A stretch of DNA of 64,000 nucleotides from Streptomyces cyaneogriseus subsp. noncyanogenus. Its GTDB lineage: Bacteria; Actinomycetota; Actinomycetes; Streptomycetales; Streptomycetaceae. Shown piece after piece: positions 1-8,526 of this stretch (position 1 is the stretch's first letter; every line of letters starts with the position of its first letter). The position numbers and the translations under genes are program-made. The notes below the pieces were generated by a model. That model ran no database searches. It was given only the letters and a program-made list of their open reading frames with translations, and had not been told where the DNA came from. The DNA lies in the NCBI RefSeq assembly GCF_000931445.1, contig NZ_CP010849.1, forward strand, positions 4,154,001 to 4,218,000, written 5' to 3'.

Positions 1-1
1 C

Positions 2-382
2 AGTGCCCAACTGGCCCGCGAGGAGGCGAAGGCCCAGCGGCCCGCGCCTCCGGGGCCTCCGCCCGCCGCCCCGTCCGGGCCCGACACCGCCCTCTGGGAC
101 GACCACCCGCTGCCCCTGTTCCCGATCCAGCCGCCGCGCGCCGCCCGCGACCTCCTCACCGACCACATCACGGCGATGGTCTGCTGCGCGGCGATGGACA
201 CCGCCGGTGCCACACCGGGACTCGACTGGCTGGACGGCCCGGTCCTCCTGATCGGCGGTGAACGCGCGTCCGATCTCGCCCCCCGCGTTCACACGCTGGT
301 GGAGAGCGGCGACCCGGCGCCGCTGCGGGCCTGGCTCGTCGACCTCGGCATACGCCCGGAAAAGCCGGTGCGACTGGTCTGA
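2..382 (+). CDS. Hypothetical protein, C-terminal part
   Basis: The reading frame is open from the window edge to a TGA at 380-382, so only the last 126 or so codons are seen. The visible part starts with an Ala/Pro-rich linker and ends in a compact region (ITAMVCCAAMDTAG, then GPVLLIGGERASDLAP, then LRAWLVDLGIRPEKPVRLV). I do not recognise a family and the start is outside the window. Codon use is normal for this GC-rich genome, so it is probably a real gene rather than a shadow frame. Confidence 0.55.
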   Translation, partial: SAQLAREEAKAQRPAPPGPPPAAPSGPDTALWDDHPLPLFPIQPPRAARDLLTDHITAMVCCAAMDTAGATPGLDWLDGPVLLIGGERASDLAPRVHTLVESGDPAPLRAWLVDLGIRPEKPVRLV

Positions 383-672
383 CGCCGAGCGGATCCCCGA
401 GCGGAGGAAGTAGTTCCACTTTCATCAGTTCACAACGAACAGTGACAGCGCGCGTGCGAAATGTGATGTGCTGGAACCGTCGGCCGTCACGGCAAGGGCG
501 CCCGACATACGACAGCGGCGTCCGCCCGGCGACCCGACCGCACCACCACCGCCGGTCCGCATCTCCGCACCACCCACCGAACCCACCACACACCGCACCA
601 CGCATAGACCGCACCGCACACCGCACCACACAACCCGACACAACACGGGGGCAAGAGGGAGGGGAATGACCC
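383..672. other. Intergenic region with C/A-rich simple repeats
   Basis: No convincing gene. From about 540 to 650 the plus strand is dominated by irregular CACCGCACC-like repeats, almost free of T. It forms the leader of the dimethylformamidase-like gene, and the purine-rich ribosome site GGGAGGGGAA sits at its end just before the ATG at 673. Confidence 0.5.
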
Positions 673-2181
673 ATGGGGTCGCAGCACGTACGCCGCTGGG
701 AGTCGGGAGCACTCGCGCACGCCGTGACGGACCCCTTCGGGCAAGGCCCGGTCCCCTGGCTGCGCGGCGGCGAGACGTACTTCAGTGACACCGGCCAGGT
801 CGTCCCCTGGTACGTGGAGCAGGAGCCCGTCCCCGCCCGGGCGAGCGGCACCGGCAGGGTCCCCGGCCCGCGGCCCGCCCACCACCCCACCGGCGGCCCC
901 CGCGCGGCCGACGACGTGCACCGGCAGATCAAGGGCTTCACCTCCACCGGCGCGGTCGCTCCCGGCGAGGCCATCGACTTCCACATCACCGTCGACCCGC
1001 CCCAGGAGTTCAGCGTCGACGTCTACCGCATCGGCCACTACGGCGGGGACGGCGCCGCCAAGATCACCACCAGCCCGCGCCTGTCCGGCATCGTGCAGCC
1101 CGCGCCGCTCACCGCCGACCGCACGGTCTCCTGCCACCACTGGTGGCTGTCCTGGCGCCTGCAGATCCCCTCGTACTGGAACAACGGCGCCTACGTGGCC
1201 GTCCTGACCACGGCCGACGGCTACCGCTCCCACGTCCCCTTCACCGTCCGCGACGCCCACCCCGCCGACCTGCTGCTCCTCCTGCCGGACATCACCTGGC
1301 AGGCGTACAACCTGTACCCCGAGGACGGCCGCACCGGCGCCAGCCTCTACCACGCCTGGGACGAGGACGGCCGGCTGCTGGGCGAGGCCGACGCCGCGAC
1401 GACGGTCTCCTTCGACCGCCCGTACGCGGGAGCGGGCCTGCCCCTCCACGTCGGCCACGCCTACGACTTCATCCGCTTCGCCGAGCGCTACGGCTACGAC
1501 CTCGCCTACGCCGACGCCCGCGACCTGCACGCCGGCCGGATCGACCCCACCCGCTACCGGGGCCTGGTCTTCCCCGGCCACGACGAGTACTGGTCCGTCC
1601 CCATGCGCCGCACCGTGGAGCTCGCCCGCGAGCACGGCACCTCCCTGGTCTTCCTCTCCGCCAACACCATGTACTGGCAGGTGGAGCTGTCGCCGTCCCC
1701 GTCCGGTGTCCCCGACCGCCTGCTGACCTGCCGCAAACGCAAAGGCCCCGGCCGCCCGGTGCTGTGGCGGGAGATCGACCGCGCGGAGCAGCAACTGATC
1801 GGCATCCAGTACGCGGGCCGCGTACCCGAGCCGCACCCGCTCATCGTCCGCAACGCCGGCCACTGGCTGTGGGAGGCCACCGGCGCCCACGAGGGCGACG
1901 CGCTCGAGGGCCTGGTGGCGGGCGAGGCCGACCGCTACTTCCCGCGCACCCCGCTGCCGGACCACGACGAGCGCATCCTGCTCGCCCACTCCCCGTACAC
2001 CGATGCCGACGGCGTCCGCCGGCACCAGGAGACGTCCCTGTACCGGGCCCCGTCCGGCGCCTGGGTGTTCGCGTCCGGGACGTTCGCGTGGTCCCCGGCG
2101 CTGGACCGCCCCGACCACGTCGACCTACGGATCCAGCGCGCCACCGCCAACCTCCTGGACCGCATCTGCAAACGGGACTGA
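673..2181 (+). CDS. N,N-dimethylformamidase large-subunit-like protein
   Basis: 502 residues. The sequence resembles the C-terminal domain of the N,N-dimethylformamidase beta subunit: an N-terminal beta-sandwich part (IDFHITVDPPQEFSVDVYRIGHYGG, residues ~100-125), then a segment with ITWQAYNLYPEDG (~210), RPYAGAG (~250) and FPGHDEYWS (~300), and a glutamine-amidotransferase-like fold seen in this family. Streptomycetes carry several such proteins whose substrate is unknown, so amidase activity is a family guess only. The ATG at 673 follows a GGGAGGGGAA ribosome site at good spacing. It lies alone between a hypothetical gene and purC on the same strand. Confidence 0.7.
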   Translation: MGSQHVRRWESGALAHAVTDPFGQGPVPWLRGGETYFSDTGQVVPWYVEQEPVPARASGTGRVPGPRPAHHPTGGPRAADDVHRQIKGFTSTGAVAPGEAIDFHITVDPPQEFSVDVYRIGHYGGDGAAKITTSPRLSGIVQPAPLTADRTVSCHHWWLSWRLQIPSYWNNGAYVAVLTTADGYRSHVPFTVRDAHPADLLLLLPDITWQAYNLYPEDGRTGASLYHAWDEDGRLLGEADAATTVSFDRPYAGAGLPLHVGHAYDFIRFAERYGYDLAYADARDLHAGRIDPTRYRGLVFPGHDEYWSVPMRRTVELAREHGTSLVFLSANTMYWQVELSPSPSGVPDRLLTCRKRKGPGRPVLWREIDRAEQQLIGIQYAGRVPEPHPLIVRNAGHWLWEATGAHEGDALEGLVAGEADRYFPRTPLPDHDERILLAHSPYTDADGVRRHQETSLYRAPSGAWVFASGTFAWSPALDRPDHVDLRIQRATANLLDRICKRD

Positions 2182-2280
2182 CCCGCCACCCCCGTGTCGT
2201 TCCCCACGGCGACCCACTGTCCCCGGTCACCTCCGCGTACGGGAGAATCGACTCATTGGACAGAACCACGGGGAGGAACC

Positions 2281-3180
2281 GTGTCCGGATTCGTCGAAAA
2301 GCCCGAGCCGATCCAGGTTCCGGGTCTGGTACATCTGCACACCGGCAAGGTGCGCGACCTGTACCAGAACGAGGCGGGCGACCTCGTGATGGTCGCCAGC
2401 GACCGCATGTCCGCCTACGACTGGGTGCTGCCGACCGAGATCCCCGACAAGGGGCGCGTCCTCACCCAGCTCTCCCTGTGGTGGTTCGACCAGCTCGCCG
2501 ATCTGGTCCCCAGCCACGTCCTGAGTACCGACCTGCCCGCCGGCGCCCCCGCCGACTGGGCCGGCCGCACCCTGGTGTGCAAGTCCCTGCGGATGGTCCC
2601 GGTCGAGTGCGTGGCCCGCGGCTACCTCACCGGCTCGGGCCTGGCCGAGTACCGGGAGTCCCGCACCGTCTGCGGCCTCGCGCTCCCCGAGGGGCTCGTC
2701 GACGGTTCCGAGCTGCCCGCACCGATCTTCACCCCGGCCACCAAGGCCGCGGTCGGCGAGCACGACGAGAACGTCTCCTACGAGGAGGTCGCCCGCCAGG
2801 TCGGCGCGGAGACCGCGGCCCAGCTGCGCCAGGCGACCCTCGCCGTGTACTCCCGCGCCCGCGACATCGCCCGGGAGCGCGGCATCATCCTCGCCGACAC
2901 GAAGTTCGAGTTCGGGTACGAGGGGGAGCGGCTGGTCCTGGCCGACGAGGTCCTCACCCCCGACTCCTCCCGCTTCTGGCCGGCCGACCAGTGGCAGCCG
3001 GGCCGCCCGCAGCAGTCGTACGACAAGCAGTTCGTCCGCGACTGGCTGACCTCCGCCGAGTCCGGCTGGGACCGCAGGAGCGAGCAGCCCCCGCCGCCGC
3101 TGCCCCAGCAGGTCGTGGACGCGACCCGCGCCAAGTACGTCGAGGCGTACGAGCGCCTGACCGGCCTGCGCTGGTCCTGA
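2281..3180 (+). CDS. purC: Phosphoribosylaminoimidazole-succinocarboxamide synthase (SAICAR synthetase)
   Basis: 299 residues. Catalyses the ATP-dependent ligation of aspartate to CAIR, a late cytosolic step of de novo IMP synthesis. The family signature is clear: GKVRDLYQ near the N terminus (nucleotide-binding loop), ASDRMSAYD, then CVARGYLTGSG and FEFGYEGE further on. The GTG start at 2281 is preceded by GGGGAGGAACC; an upstream in-frame ATG at 2194 would add 29 residues with no ribosome site and no homology, so I prefer the GTG. Length matches other actinobacterial PurC proteins. It sits about 5 kb upstream of purSQL, part of the broad purine region of streptomycetes. Confidence 0.95.
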   Translation: MSGFVEKPEPIQVPGLVHLHTGKVRDLYQNEAGDLVMVASDRMSAYDWVLPTEIPDKGRVLTQLSLWWFDQLADLVPSHVLSTDLPAGAPADWAGRTLVCKSLRMVPVECVARGYLTGSGLAEYRESRTVCGLALPEGLVDGSELPAPIFTPATKAAVGEHDENVSYEEVARQVGAETAAQLRQATLAVYSRARDIARERGIILADTKFEFGYEGERLVLADEVLTPDSSRFWPADQWQPGRPQQSYDKQFVRDWLTSAESGWDRRSEQPPPPLPQQVVDATRAKYVEAYERLTGLRWS

Positions 3181-3306
3181 CGACGGACCGGTCGGGACCG
3201 ACCGGGTCCACCCGCCGCCGGGGCCGCCGCAGCGGCCCCGGCACACACGAACCCCCCGCCGCGCACAAGCCTCCGGCCCCGGCAAAAGCCCGGCCCCGCA
3301 TACAGA

Positions 3307-3338
3307 ACAAGCCCCCCGGCCGAAACCGGGGGGCTTGT
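3307..3338. terminator. Bidirectional terminator between purC and tRNA-Gly
   Basis: A perfect 13-bp inverted repeat (3307-3319 with 3326-3338, loop CCGAAA) of CCCCCCGG/CCGGGGGG type. It lies between convergent purC and tRNA-Gly, 28 bases beyond the tRNA 3' end, and can serve both. There is only a short T-rich tail on the minus side. Confidence 0.75.
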
Positions 3339-3344
3339 CGCTGG

Positions 3345-3417
3345 AGCGGACGACGAGGCTCGAACTCGCGACCTCAACCTTGGCAAGGTTGCGCTCTACC
3401 AACTGAGCTACGTCCGC
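3345..3417 (-). tRNA. tRNA-Gly(GCC)
   Basis: 73-base cloverleaf on the minus strand: 7-bp acceptor stem GCGGACG, D-arm AGCTCAGTTGGTAGAGC, anticodon loop TTGCCAA (anticodon GCC), T-arm with GTTCGAGCC. CCA is not encoded. A near-identical copy lies at 7224-7296. Confidence 0.95.
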
Positions 3418-3440
3418 GTTGCGCCGTGGCGCGAGAGCTA

Positions 3441-4061
3441 CTATACCCAACCTCGCTCGCGCGCGAGACGCACCGCGGTGTGCCGGTTCTCCGCCCCCAG
3501 TTTCGTGGCGGCCGACGACAGGTAGTTCCGTACGGTCCCCTGCGACAGCGCGGCCCGCTCGGCGATCTCCGCGACGGGTGCTCCGTCGGCGGCGAGCTCC
3601 AGCACCTCCGCCTCCCGCGCGGTCAGCGGCGAGTCCCCGGCGGAGATCGCGTCGGCGGCCAACTCGGGGTCGACGTACCGGTTTCCGGCGTGGACCGTGC
3701 GGATGATCTCGGCGAGCCGCTGGGCGCTGACCGTCTTCGGCACGAACCCGCGCACGCCCGCCGCGAGCGCCCGCTTCAGATGCCCGGGGCGGCCGTGGCT
3801 GGTGACGATGAGCACGCGGCAGCCGGGCAGTTCGGCCCGCAGGGATGTGGCGACCTTCACACCGTCGGCGCCGGGCATCTGGAGATCCAGTACGGCCACG
3901 TCGGGCACGTGTGCCCGGGCCATGGCCAGCGCCTCGGGCCCGGTGGCCGCCTCGGCGACGACCATCAGATCGTCCTCCAGGGACAGCAGGGCGGCCAGCG
4001 CCCCGCGGATCAGGTGCTCGTCGTCGGCCAGCAGCAGCCGGACGGGCCGGGTGGACGTCAT
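3441..4061 (-). CDS. LuxR/NarL-family response regulator
   Basis: 206 residues. N-terminal receiver domain (residues ~5-120) with the acidic pair in LLLADDEHLIR, the phosphorylation Asp in VAVLDLQMPGADG, the conserved Thr/Ser region VLIVTSHG and Lys in GFVPKT. C-terminal LuxR-type HTH (~140-200): LTAREAEVLELAADG and GTVRNYLSSAATKLG. The ATG overlaps the kinase stop as ATGA (4058-4061), so translation is coupled. It is the last gene of the minus-strand exporter/two-component operon and, by analogy with DesKR/LiaRS-type systems, probably controls that operon; the signal is unknown. Confidence 0.92.
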   Translation of the reverse strand: MTSTRPVRLLLADDEHLIRGALAALLSLEDDLMVVAEAATGPEALAMARAHVPDVAVLDLQMPGADGVKVATSLRAELPGCRVLIVTSHGRPGHLKRALAAGVRGFVPKTVSAQRLAEIIRTVHAGNRYVDPELAADAISAGDSPLTAREAEVLELAADGAPVAEIAERAALSQGTVRNYLSSAATKLGAENRHTAVRLARERGWV

Positions 4062-5311
4062 ACGGCGACCTCGCTCACGGCAGGGGAGACGGCGGGGGAC
4101 CCGGCGGCCCGGGGCAGGGGTATCTCGGCGGTCAGCCGGAAGCGCCCCCGCCCGTCGGGCCCGGCCCGCAGCCTGCCGCCGGTCCCGGCCAGCCGCTCCC
4201 GCAGCCCGGCGAGCCCGGACCCGGTGCCGGTGCCGGTGGCCTCGTCCGGCACGCCGTCGTTCTCCACGGACAGCACCACCGACTCCCGCGTCACCTCCAG
4301 CGCCACGGCGCAGTGCCGGGCGTCCCCGTGCCGCAGCACGTTGGTGGCGGCCTCCCGGACGACCCAGCCCAGCGCGGACTGCACCGGTGCGGGCAGCCCG
4401 CTCGCCGATCCGGTGACCGTGCACGCGATCCCGGCCGCCGCCAGCACGCCCTGGGCGCCGCTCAGTTCGGCACCGAGGTCGGCCTCGCGGTACCCGCGCA
4501 CCACCTCCCGGACCTCCCGCTGCGACTCCTGCGCCAGCCGCTGCACCTCGATCATCTGTTCCATGGCCTCCGGCCGTCCCCGCTGGGCGAGCTGGACGGC
4601 AAGCTCGCTCTTGAGCGCGATCACGGCGAGGTTGCGCCCCATGACGTCGTGCAGATCCCGGCCGAACCGCAGCCGCTCCTCGGCGACGGCGAGCCGGGCC
4701 CGGGTCTCACGTGCCTCGTCGAGCGCGTAGACGGCGTTGAGCAGCCACACGGAGAAGGAGGCGGTGAGGGCGAAGACGCCGGTGGCGAACAGCACGGTGA
4801 GCCCGGTGATCAGCGCGGGCAGTCCGGGCAGCCCGGCCGGCACGCTCGCCGCCCCGGCTCCGAGGGCGGCGCCGAAGACCGAGGCGATCACCCGGCGCCG
4901 GGTGCGCAGCCCCAGGGTGACGTTGCCGGTGCCCACCATGAGCACGCCCACGAACAGGACCACGGCCGTGGCGTTCCCGCTGTCGTCGCCCGGCACCCGC
5001 ATGAGCAGGCCGAGCGCCCCGGCGGCGAGCACGGCGGTGAGCACCCCGTAGACGGTCACCAGCCGGAGGGGCTGTTCCCTGCGGCCGCGGACCCAGTCCA
5101 GGGCCCGCGCGGCGGTCGCGATGCCGAGCGCGGCGTGTGCGCACAGCGCGGCCAGCAGCCCCACGGCGTACGGGAACGGCAGGTGGGTGAAGGACATCGG
5201 CCCGAGCCAGCCCACCTCGACCAGGGCGAAGGAGTACAGCGACCACCGCGCGTACGTCTCCACCTTCGCCGGCGTGGTCTTGCCCCGCCACCAAGCAGCC
5301 GGCACCCGCAT
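4058..5311 (-). CDS. DesK-type sensor histidine kinase (HisKA_3)
   Basis: 417 residues. The N-terminal ~200 residues carry about six hydrophobic membrane segments with short loops (for example WLGPMSFTHLPFPYAVGLLA). The dimerisation/phosphoacceptor helix follows with the family motif RDLHDVMGRNLAVI (phospho-His), then an HATPase domain with VVREAATNVLRHGDA (N box) and GSGLAGLRERL (G box). The ATG at 5311 has a GGGGG-rich ribosome site. It partners the response regulator that overlaps its 3' end, and lies 17 bases after the ABC permease. A membrane-embedded sensor without a large extracellular domain fits cell-envelope or membrane stress sensing. Confidence 0.9.
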   Translation of the reverse strand: MRVPAAWWRGKTTPAKVETYARWSLYSFALVEVGWLGPMSFTHLPFPYAVGLLAALCAHAALGIATAARALDWVRGRREQPLRLVTVYGVLTAVLAAGALGLLMRVPGDDSGNATAVVLFVGVLMVGTGNVTLGLRTRRRVIASVFGAALGAGAASVPAGLPGLPALITGLTVLFATGVFALTASFSVWLLNAVYALDEARETRARLAVAEERLRFGRDLHDVMGRNLAVIALKSELAVQLAQRGRPEAMEQMIEVQRLAQESQREVREVVRGYREADLGAELSGAQGVLAAAGIACTVTGSASGLPAPVQSALGWVVREAATNVLRHGDARHCAVALEVTRESVVLSVENDGVPDEATGTGTGSGLAGLRERLAGTGGRLRAGPDGRGRFRLTAEIPLPRAAGSPAVSPAVSEVAV

Positions 5312-5328
5312 CCGATCGCCCCCTTCCG

Positions 5329-6123
5329 TCAGCGCCGCGGCTCCCACCGGAACCACCGCCTCACAGCAAACACGGCGGCGACGGTCCAGGCCAGGGCGGT
5401 CACCAGGGCACCGAGCGCCTCGGTGGCGGTCAGGTTCCCGGTCCAGCCCCCGCGGACCAGGGTGATCACGGGCGTCAGCGGCAGCGCGCGGCACACCGGG
5501 ACGAGCCGGTCGGGCAGGACCTCCAGCGGGATGCTCACCCCGGAGCCCAGCATCGACACCAGCAGCAACGGCATCGGCGTGACCTGGGCGCTCTCGGAGG
5601 TCCGGGTGAAGCCCGCCGTCACCGCGGCCAGCGCCCCGCACATCACCAGCCCCAGCAGGACTCCGGCGACCGCGAGGTGGGCCGCCGGGGGCGCGGGCAC
5701 GTCCAGCAGCACCGTGCAGCCCACCGCCAGCAGCAGGCTCTGGACGAGCCCGGTCGCCCCGGCCGGCAGCGCCGACCCGGCGAGGATCTCGGCGCCCCGC
5801 AGCTCTCCGGTGCGCAGCCGCTTGAGGACGAGTTCCTCGCGCCGGGCGACGAAGACACCGACGAGCGCCCCGTAGACGGCGAACAGCAGCGAGAAGCCGA
5901 TCGCGGCGGGCAGGACGACCGTGCCGACGGTCAGCCCCGCCTCGCCGAGGTCCATCTCCTCGAGTGCCGAGTACAGGCTGAGCGGCAGCACCGCCGGGAC
6001 GAACAGGACGGCGAACAGGGTGCCCTTGCTGCGCCCCAGCAGCGTCAGTTCGGCCCGCGCCAGCGCCGCCATGCGGCTGCGCGGGGTGGTGGCGGCACCG
6101 CTCGCGCCGCGTATGCCGCTCAT
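5329..6123 (-). CDS. ABC-2 type transporter permease
   Basis: 264 residues, six predicted membrane helices. A short N-terminal cytosolic stretch precedes GTLFAVLFVPAVLPLSLYSAL; the rest alternates hydrophobic spans with short loops, and the segment VFVARREELVLKRLRTGELRG is typical of ABC-2 permeases. Its ATG overlaps the end of the ATPase gene (ATGA at 6120-6123), so the two form one exporter: drug, lipid or peptide export is usual for this family, substrate unknown. Coupled to a two-component system just downstream. Confidence 0.88.
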   Translation of the reverse strand: MSGIRGASGAATTPRSRMAALARAELTLLGRSKGTLFAVLFVPAVLPLSLYSALEEMDLGEAGLTVGTVVLPAAIGFSLLFAVYGALVGVFVARREELVLKRLRTGELRGAEILAGSALPAGATGLVQSLLLAVGCTVLLDVPAPPAAHLAVAGVLLGLVMCGALAAVTAGFTRTSESAQVTPMPLLLVSMLGSGVSIPLEVLPDRLVPVCRALPLTPVITLVRGGWTGNLTATEALGALVTALAWTVAAVFAVRRWFRWEPRR

Positions 6124-7076
6124 GCCGCGTACTCCTTCCGCCCGGTGGCCGACGCCTCCCGGGCGATGCCCAGGAACGCCTCCTCCAGCGACGCCGACCG
6201 CACGTCCAGGCCGCGCAGTTCGACCCCGTGCTCCTCGGCCCACACCAGCAGCCGGGTGGCCGCCCGCTGCACCGCGCGCGTCCGCAGCAGGACGAGACGC
6301 CCCCGCACCTCGTGCTCGCACACGCCCAGTTCGCCGAGGGGCGGCAGATCCCCCACGTGCCAGTCCTCGGGCAGCTCGAAGGAGATGCGGGACGGCTGGG
6401 CCGCCGTCACCTCGGCCGGGGTCCCGGCGGCGGCGATCCGCCCGGCGTGGAGGATCGCGAGCCGGTCGGCGAGCTGCTCGGCCTCCTCCAGGTAGTGGGT
6501 GGTCAGCAGCACCGTCGTGCCGCGGTCGCGCAGCGCGCGCACCAGTTCCCAGGTGTCGCGGCGCCCTTCGGCGTCCAGCCCGGTGGTCGGCTCGTCCAGG
6601 AAGAGCACCTCGGGCTCGCCGAGCAGCGCGAGCGCCAGGTCCAGCCGCCGCCGCTCGCCGCCCGACAACTGCTTGACCCGCACCCCCGCCTTCCCGTCGA
6701 GGCCGACCAGGGCCAGCACCTCGTCCGCCGGCCGGGCTCCGCTGACGCAGCCCGCCCACATCCGCGCGGTCTCCGCGACGGTCAGCTCGGAGGGGAAGCC
6801 GCCCTCCTGGAGCATCACGCCGGTGCGGGGACGTACGGCGGCCCGTTCGGTGAAGGGGTCGTGCCCGAGGACCCGGACGGTGCCGCCGGCCGGGCGGGCC
6901 AGTCCCTCCAGCAGTTCCACCGTCGAGGTCTTGCCGGCCCCGTTGGTGCCCAGCAGCGCGAAGATTTCCCCGCGCCGGACGGAAAAGCCGATTCCGCGTA
7001 CCGCCTCGAACCCGCCCCCGTACACACGCCGCAGGTCAGTGACCTCAATCACGTGTTCGTGTGTGCTCGTATCCAT
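6120..7076 (-). CDS. ABC transporter ATP-binding protein (DrrA/CcmA type)
   Basis: 318 residues. Walker A GTNGAGKTST (~residues 43-52), Q-loop LQEGGFP, signature LSGGERRRLDLALALLG, Walker B VLFLDEPTTGLD, H-loop TTHYLEEAEQLADRL. The C-terminal ~80 residues form the accessory region common in drug-export ATPases. First gene of a four-gene minus-strand operon (ATPase, permease, histidine kinase, response regulator), all overlapping or within 17 bases. Confidence 0.93.
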   Translation of the reverse strand: MDTSTHEHVIEVTDLRRVYGGGFEAVRGIGFSVRRGEIFALLGTNGAGKTSTVELLEGLARPAGGTVRVLGHDPFTERAAVRPRTGVMLQEGGFPSELTVAETARMWAGCVSGARPADEVLALVGLDGKAGVRVKQLSGGERRRLDLALALLGEPEVLFLDEPTTGLDAEGRRDTWELVRALRDRGTTVLLTTHYLEEAEQLADRLAILHAGRIAAAGTPAEVTAAQPSRISFELPEDWHVGDLPPLGELGVCEHEVRGRLVLLRTRAVQRAATRLLVWAEEHGVELRGLDVRSASLEEAFLGIAREASATGRKEYAA

Positions 7077-7182
7077 GTCTTCAGCGTCCCGGCGCCGGGC
7101 GCCCGGCAGCAGTGCGCACTGTCATCGCCGGGCATGACAAATGTCAGACGGCCGCCCGCGGAAGGCCGGCCTCGGGCACACG

Positions 7183-7220
7183 AAAAGACCCCGGTCCCAT
7201 GAAGGACCGGGGTCTCTTTC
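7183..7220 (-). terminator. Terminator of tRNA-Gly(GCC)
   Basis: 11-bp perfect stem (7187-7197 with 7204-7214). Read on the minus strand it is followed by TTTTC, just beyond the 3' end of the tRNA at 7224, so it is a conventional intrinsic terminator. Confidence 0.8.
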
Positions 7221-7223
7221 CCG

Positions 7224-7296
7224 AGCGGACGACGAGGCTCGAACTCGCGACCTCAACCTTGGCAAGGTTGCGCTCTACCAACTGAGCTACGTCCGC
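7224..7296 (-). tRNA. tRNA-Gly(GCC), second copy
   Basis: Same 73-base cloverleaf as at 3345-3417, with anticodon loop TTGCCAA. The two copies flank the exporter operon in the same orientation, so homologous recombination between them could delete the operon. Confidence 0.95.
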
Positions 7297-7399
7297 ATGC
7301 CTCCGACCGGCTTTCACCGATCGGTGCGAGCACCAGCCTACCTGATCCTCGGCCGAGCTCTCGACAAGCTCGAACAGAAGGCCCGTGGCCGATGCGCAG

Positions 7400-7471
7400 A
7401 GCGGGTGACAGGGATCGCACACTGCGCCTTCCCCCTGGAAGGGGGATGTTCTACTACTGAACTACACCCGC
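7400..7471 (-). tRNA. tRNA-Gly(TCC)
   Basis: 72-base cloverleaf on the minus strand with acceptor GCGGGTG/CACCCGC and anticodon loop CTTCCAG (anticodon TCC). It lies about 100 bases upstream of tRNA-Gly(GCC) on the same strand and is probably co-transcribed with it. Confidence 0.92.
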
Positions 7472-7594
7472 GTGGTCCGGGAGCTGGCCTTCCGGCCTCG
7501 CCCCTCGGCGTGTTCCAGACTTTAGCTGATCACCAGGGGTGCCGCGCAAGTCGGTTGCCGCGAGGGGCCGGTGACCGGTCGTCGGCCGCCCCGC

Positions 7595-7912
7595 TCACCG
7601 CGCCGCGGCGAACGCCTCGTAGACCCTCTTGGGGATGCGGCCCCGCGCGGGCACGTCCATCTTGTTCGACTGGGCCCAGGCGCGGACGGCCGCAGGGTCG
7701 GGGGCGACCTCCGTCTGCCGGTAGGCCCGGCCGGACGCCGACCGCTTGCGGCCGGCCGTCACGTACGGCTCCAGCGCCTCGCGCAGTTGCCTGGCATTGG
7801 CTTCGTTCAGGTCGATCTCGTACATCTTGCCGTCGACTCCGAAGGCGATCGTCTCAGCCGCTTCCGAGCCGTCGATGTCGTCAAAGAGAGTGACCACGAC
7901 ACGCTGCGCCAC
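7595..7912 (-). CDS. lsrL: Lsr2-family nucleoid-associated protein (likely the LsrL paralogue)
   Basis: 105 residues from the GTG at 7912. N-terminal dimerisation domain begins AQRVVVTLFDDIDGSEA and continues with FGVDGKMYEIDLNEANARQLREAL; the C-terminal DNA-binding domain ends with WAQSNKMDVPARGRIPKR, which contains the RGR minor-groove motif of Lsr2. Lsr2 proteins bridge and silence AT-rich, often foreign DNA. Streptomycetes carry two paralogues; a location beside purSQL fits LsrL, which is an inference from remembered S. coelicolor gene order. A longer ORF (start at 7957) adds residues with no family match. Confidence 0.88.
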   Translation of the reverse strand: MAQRVVVTLFDDIDGSEAAETIAFGVDGKMYEIDLNEANARQLREALEPYVTAGRKRSASGRAYRQTEVAPDPAAVRAWAQSNKMDVPARGRIPKRVYEAFAAAR

Positions 7913-8253
7913 GAATATCGATCCCTTCGCATGGCATCTGCCGCGATGACGTGCCAAGACGTCGCGAAGATGCCGACTGTTCGCCAGTTAATGGGCACAG
8001 TATCGACTGTTGGCATTTCATTTGTACAGTGCTTGGCATTGCAATCTTGAGACCGGCTAAAACCGGTCGGGTGTCGGCTGTGCAATAGGTGTCCGGACGC
8101 GTTCGGGGATCTTTTCCGTATCTTTTCGCCCGGGGTCCGCTTCGATACCGGACCGTGACCGGGCTCACGTAGTTTCCTACAACTCTACTCGCGTAGAAAT
8201 TTTGTGCGGGTAGTCTGAAGGAACCTGCTCAGCACCACACACCGGGAGTGCCA
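7913..8253. promoter_or_regulatory. Divergent intergenic region between lsrL and purS
   Basis: About 340 bases without a gene between diverging lsrL and purS. It is clearly more AT-rich than its surroundings (for example TTCATTTGTACAG near 8020 and AGAAATTTTGTG near 8195), as expected for two promoters back to back. No riboswitch fold was recognised. Confidence 0.5.
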
Positions 8254-8526
8254 GTGGCACGCGTCGTAGTCGACGTCATGCTCAAGCCCGAGATCCTCGA
8301 CCCCCAGGGCCAGGCGGTGCAGCGCGCACTGCCGCGGCTGGGTTTCGAGGGGATCTCGGACGTCCGTCAGGGAAAGCGTTTCGAACTGGAAGTTGACGGG
8401 CCGGTCGACGAGGCCGCCCTCGCCCGCATCCACGATCTTGCGGAATCCTTCCTCGCCAACACCGTGATCGAGGACTTCACCGTCCGGGTCGAGGAAGCGG
8501 CGGAAGTCGCGGGGGCCGTGAAGTGA
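8254..8526 (+). CDS. purS: Phosphoribosylformylglycinamidine synthase subunit PurS
   Basis: 90 residues. Small dimeric subunit that holds PurQ and PurL together in the FGAM synthase complex. Sequence MARVVVDVMLKPEILDPQGQ and the later SDVRQGKRFELEV are typical. I chose the GTG at 8254 over the GTG at 8248: the site GGGAG at 8244-8248 is then well spaced and the protein begins exactly as other PurS proteins do. The stop overlaps the purQ start (GTGA at 8523-8526). Confidence 0.95.
   Translation: MARVVVDVMLKPEILDPQGQAVQRALPRLGFEGISDVRQGKRFELEVDGPVDEAALARIHDLAESFLANTVIEDFTVRVEEAAEVAGAVK

Noticed and set aside
2194..2280. Longer purC with ATG at 2194
   Set aside because: No ribosome site and no similarity in the extra 29 residues; GTG at 2281 has GGGGAGGAACC and the standard N terminus.
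1143..4730. 1195-codon open frame on the plus strand
   Set aside because: Runs across the dimethylformamidase-like gene, purC, a tRNA and the response regulator in other frames; Arg/Pro-rich nonsense.
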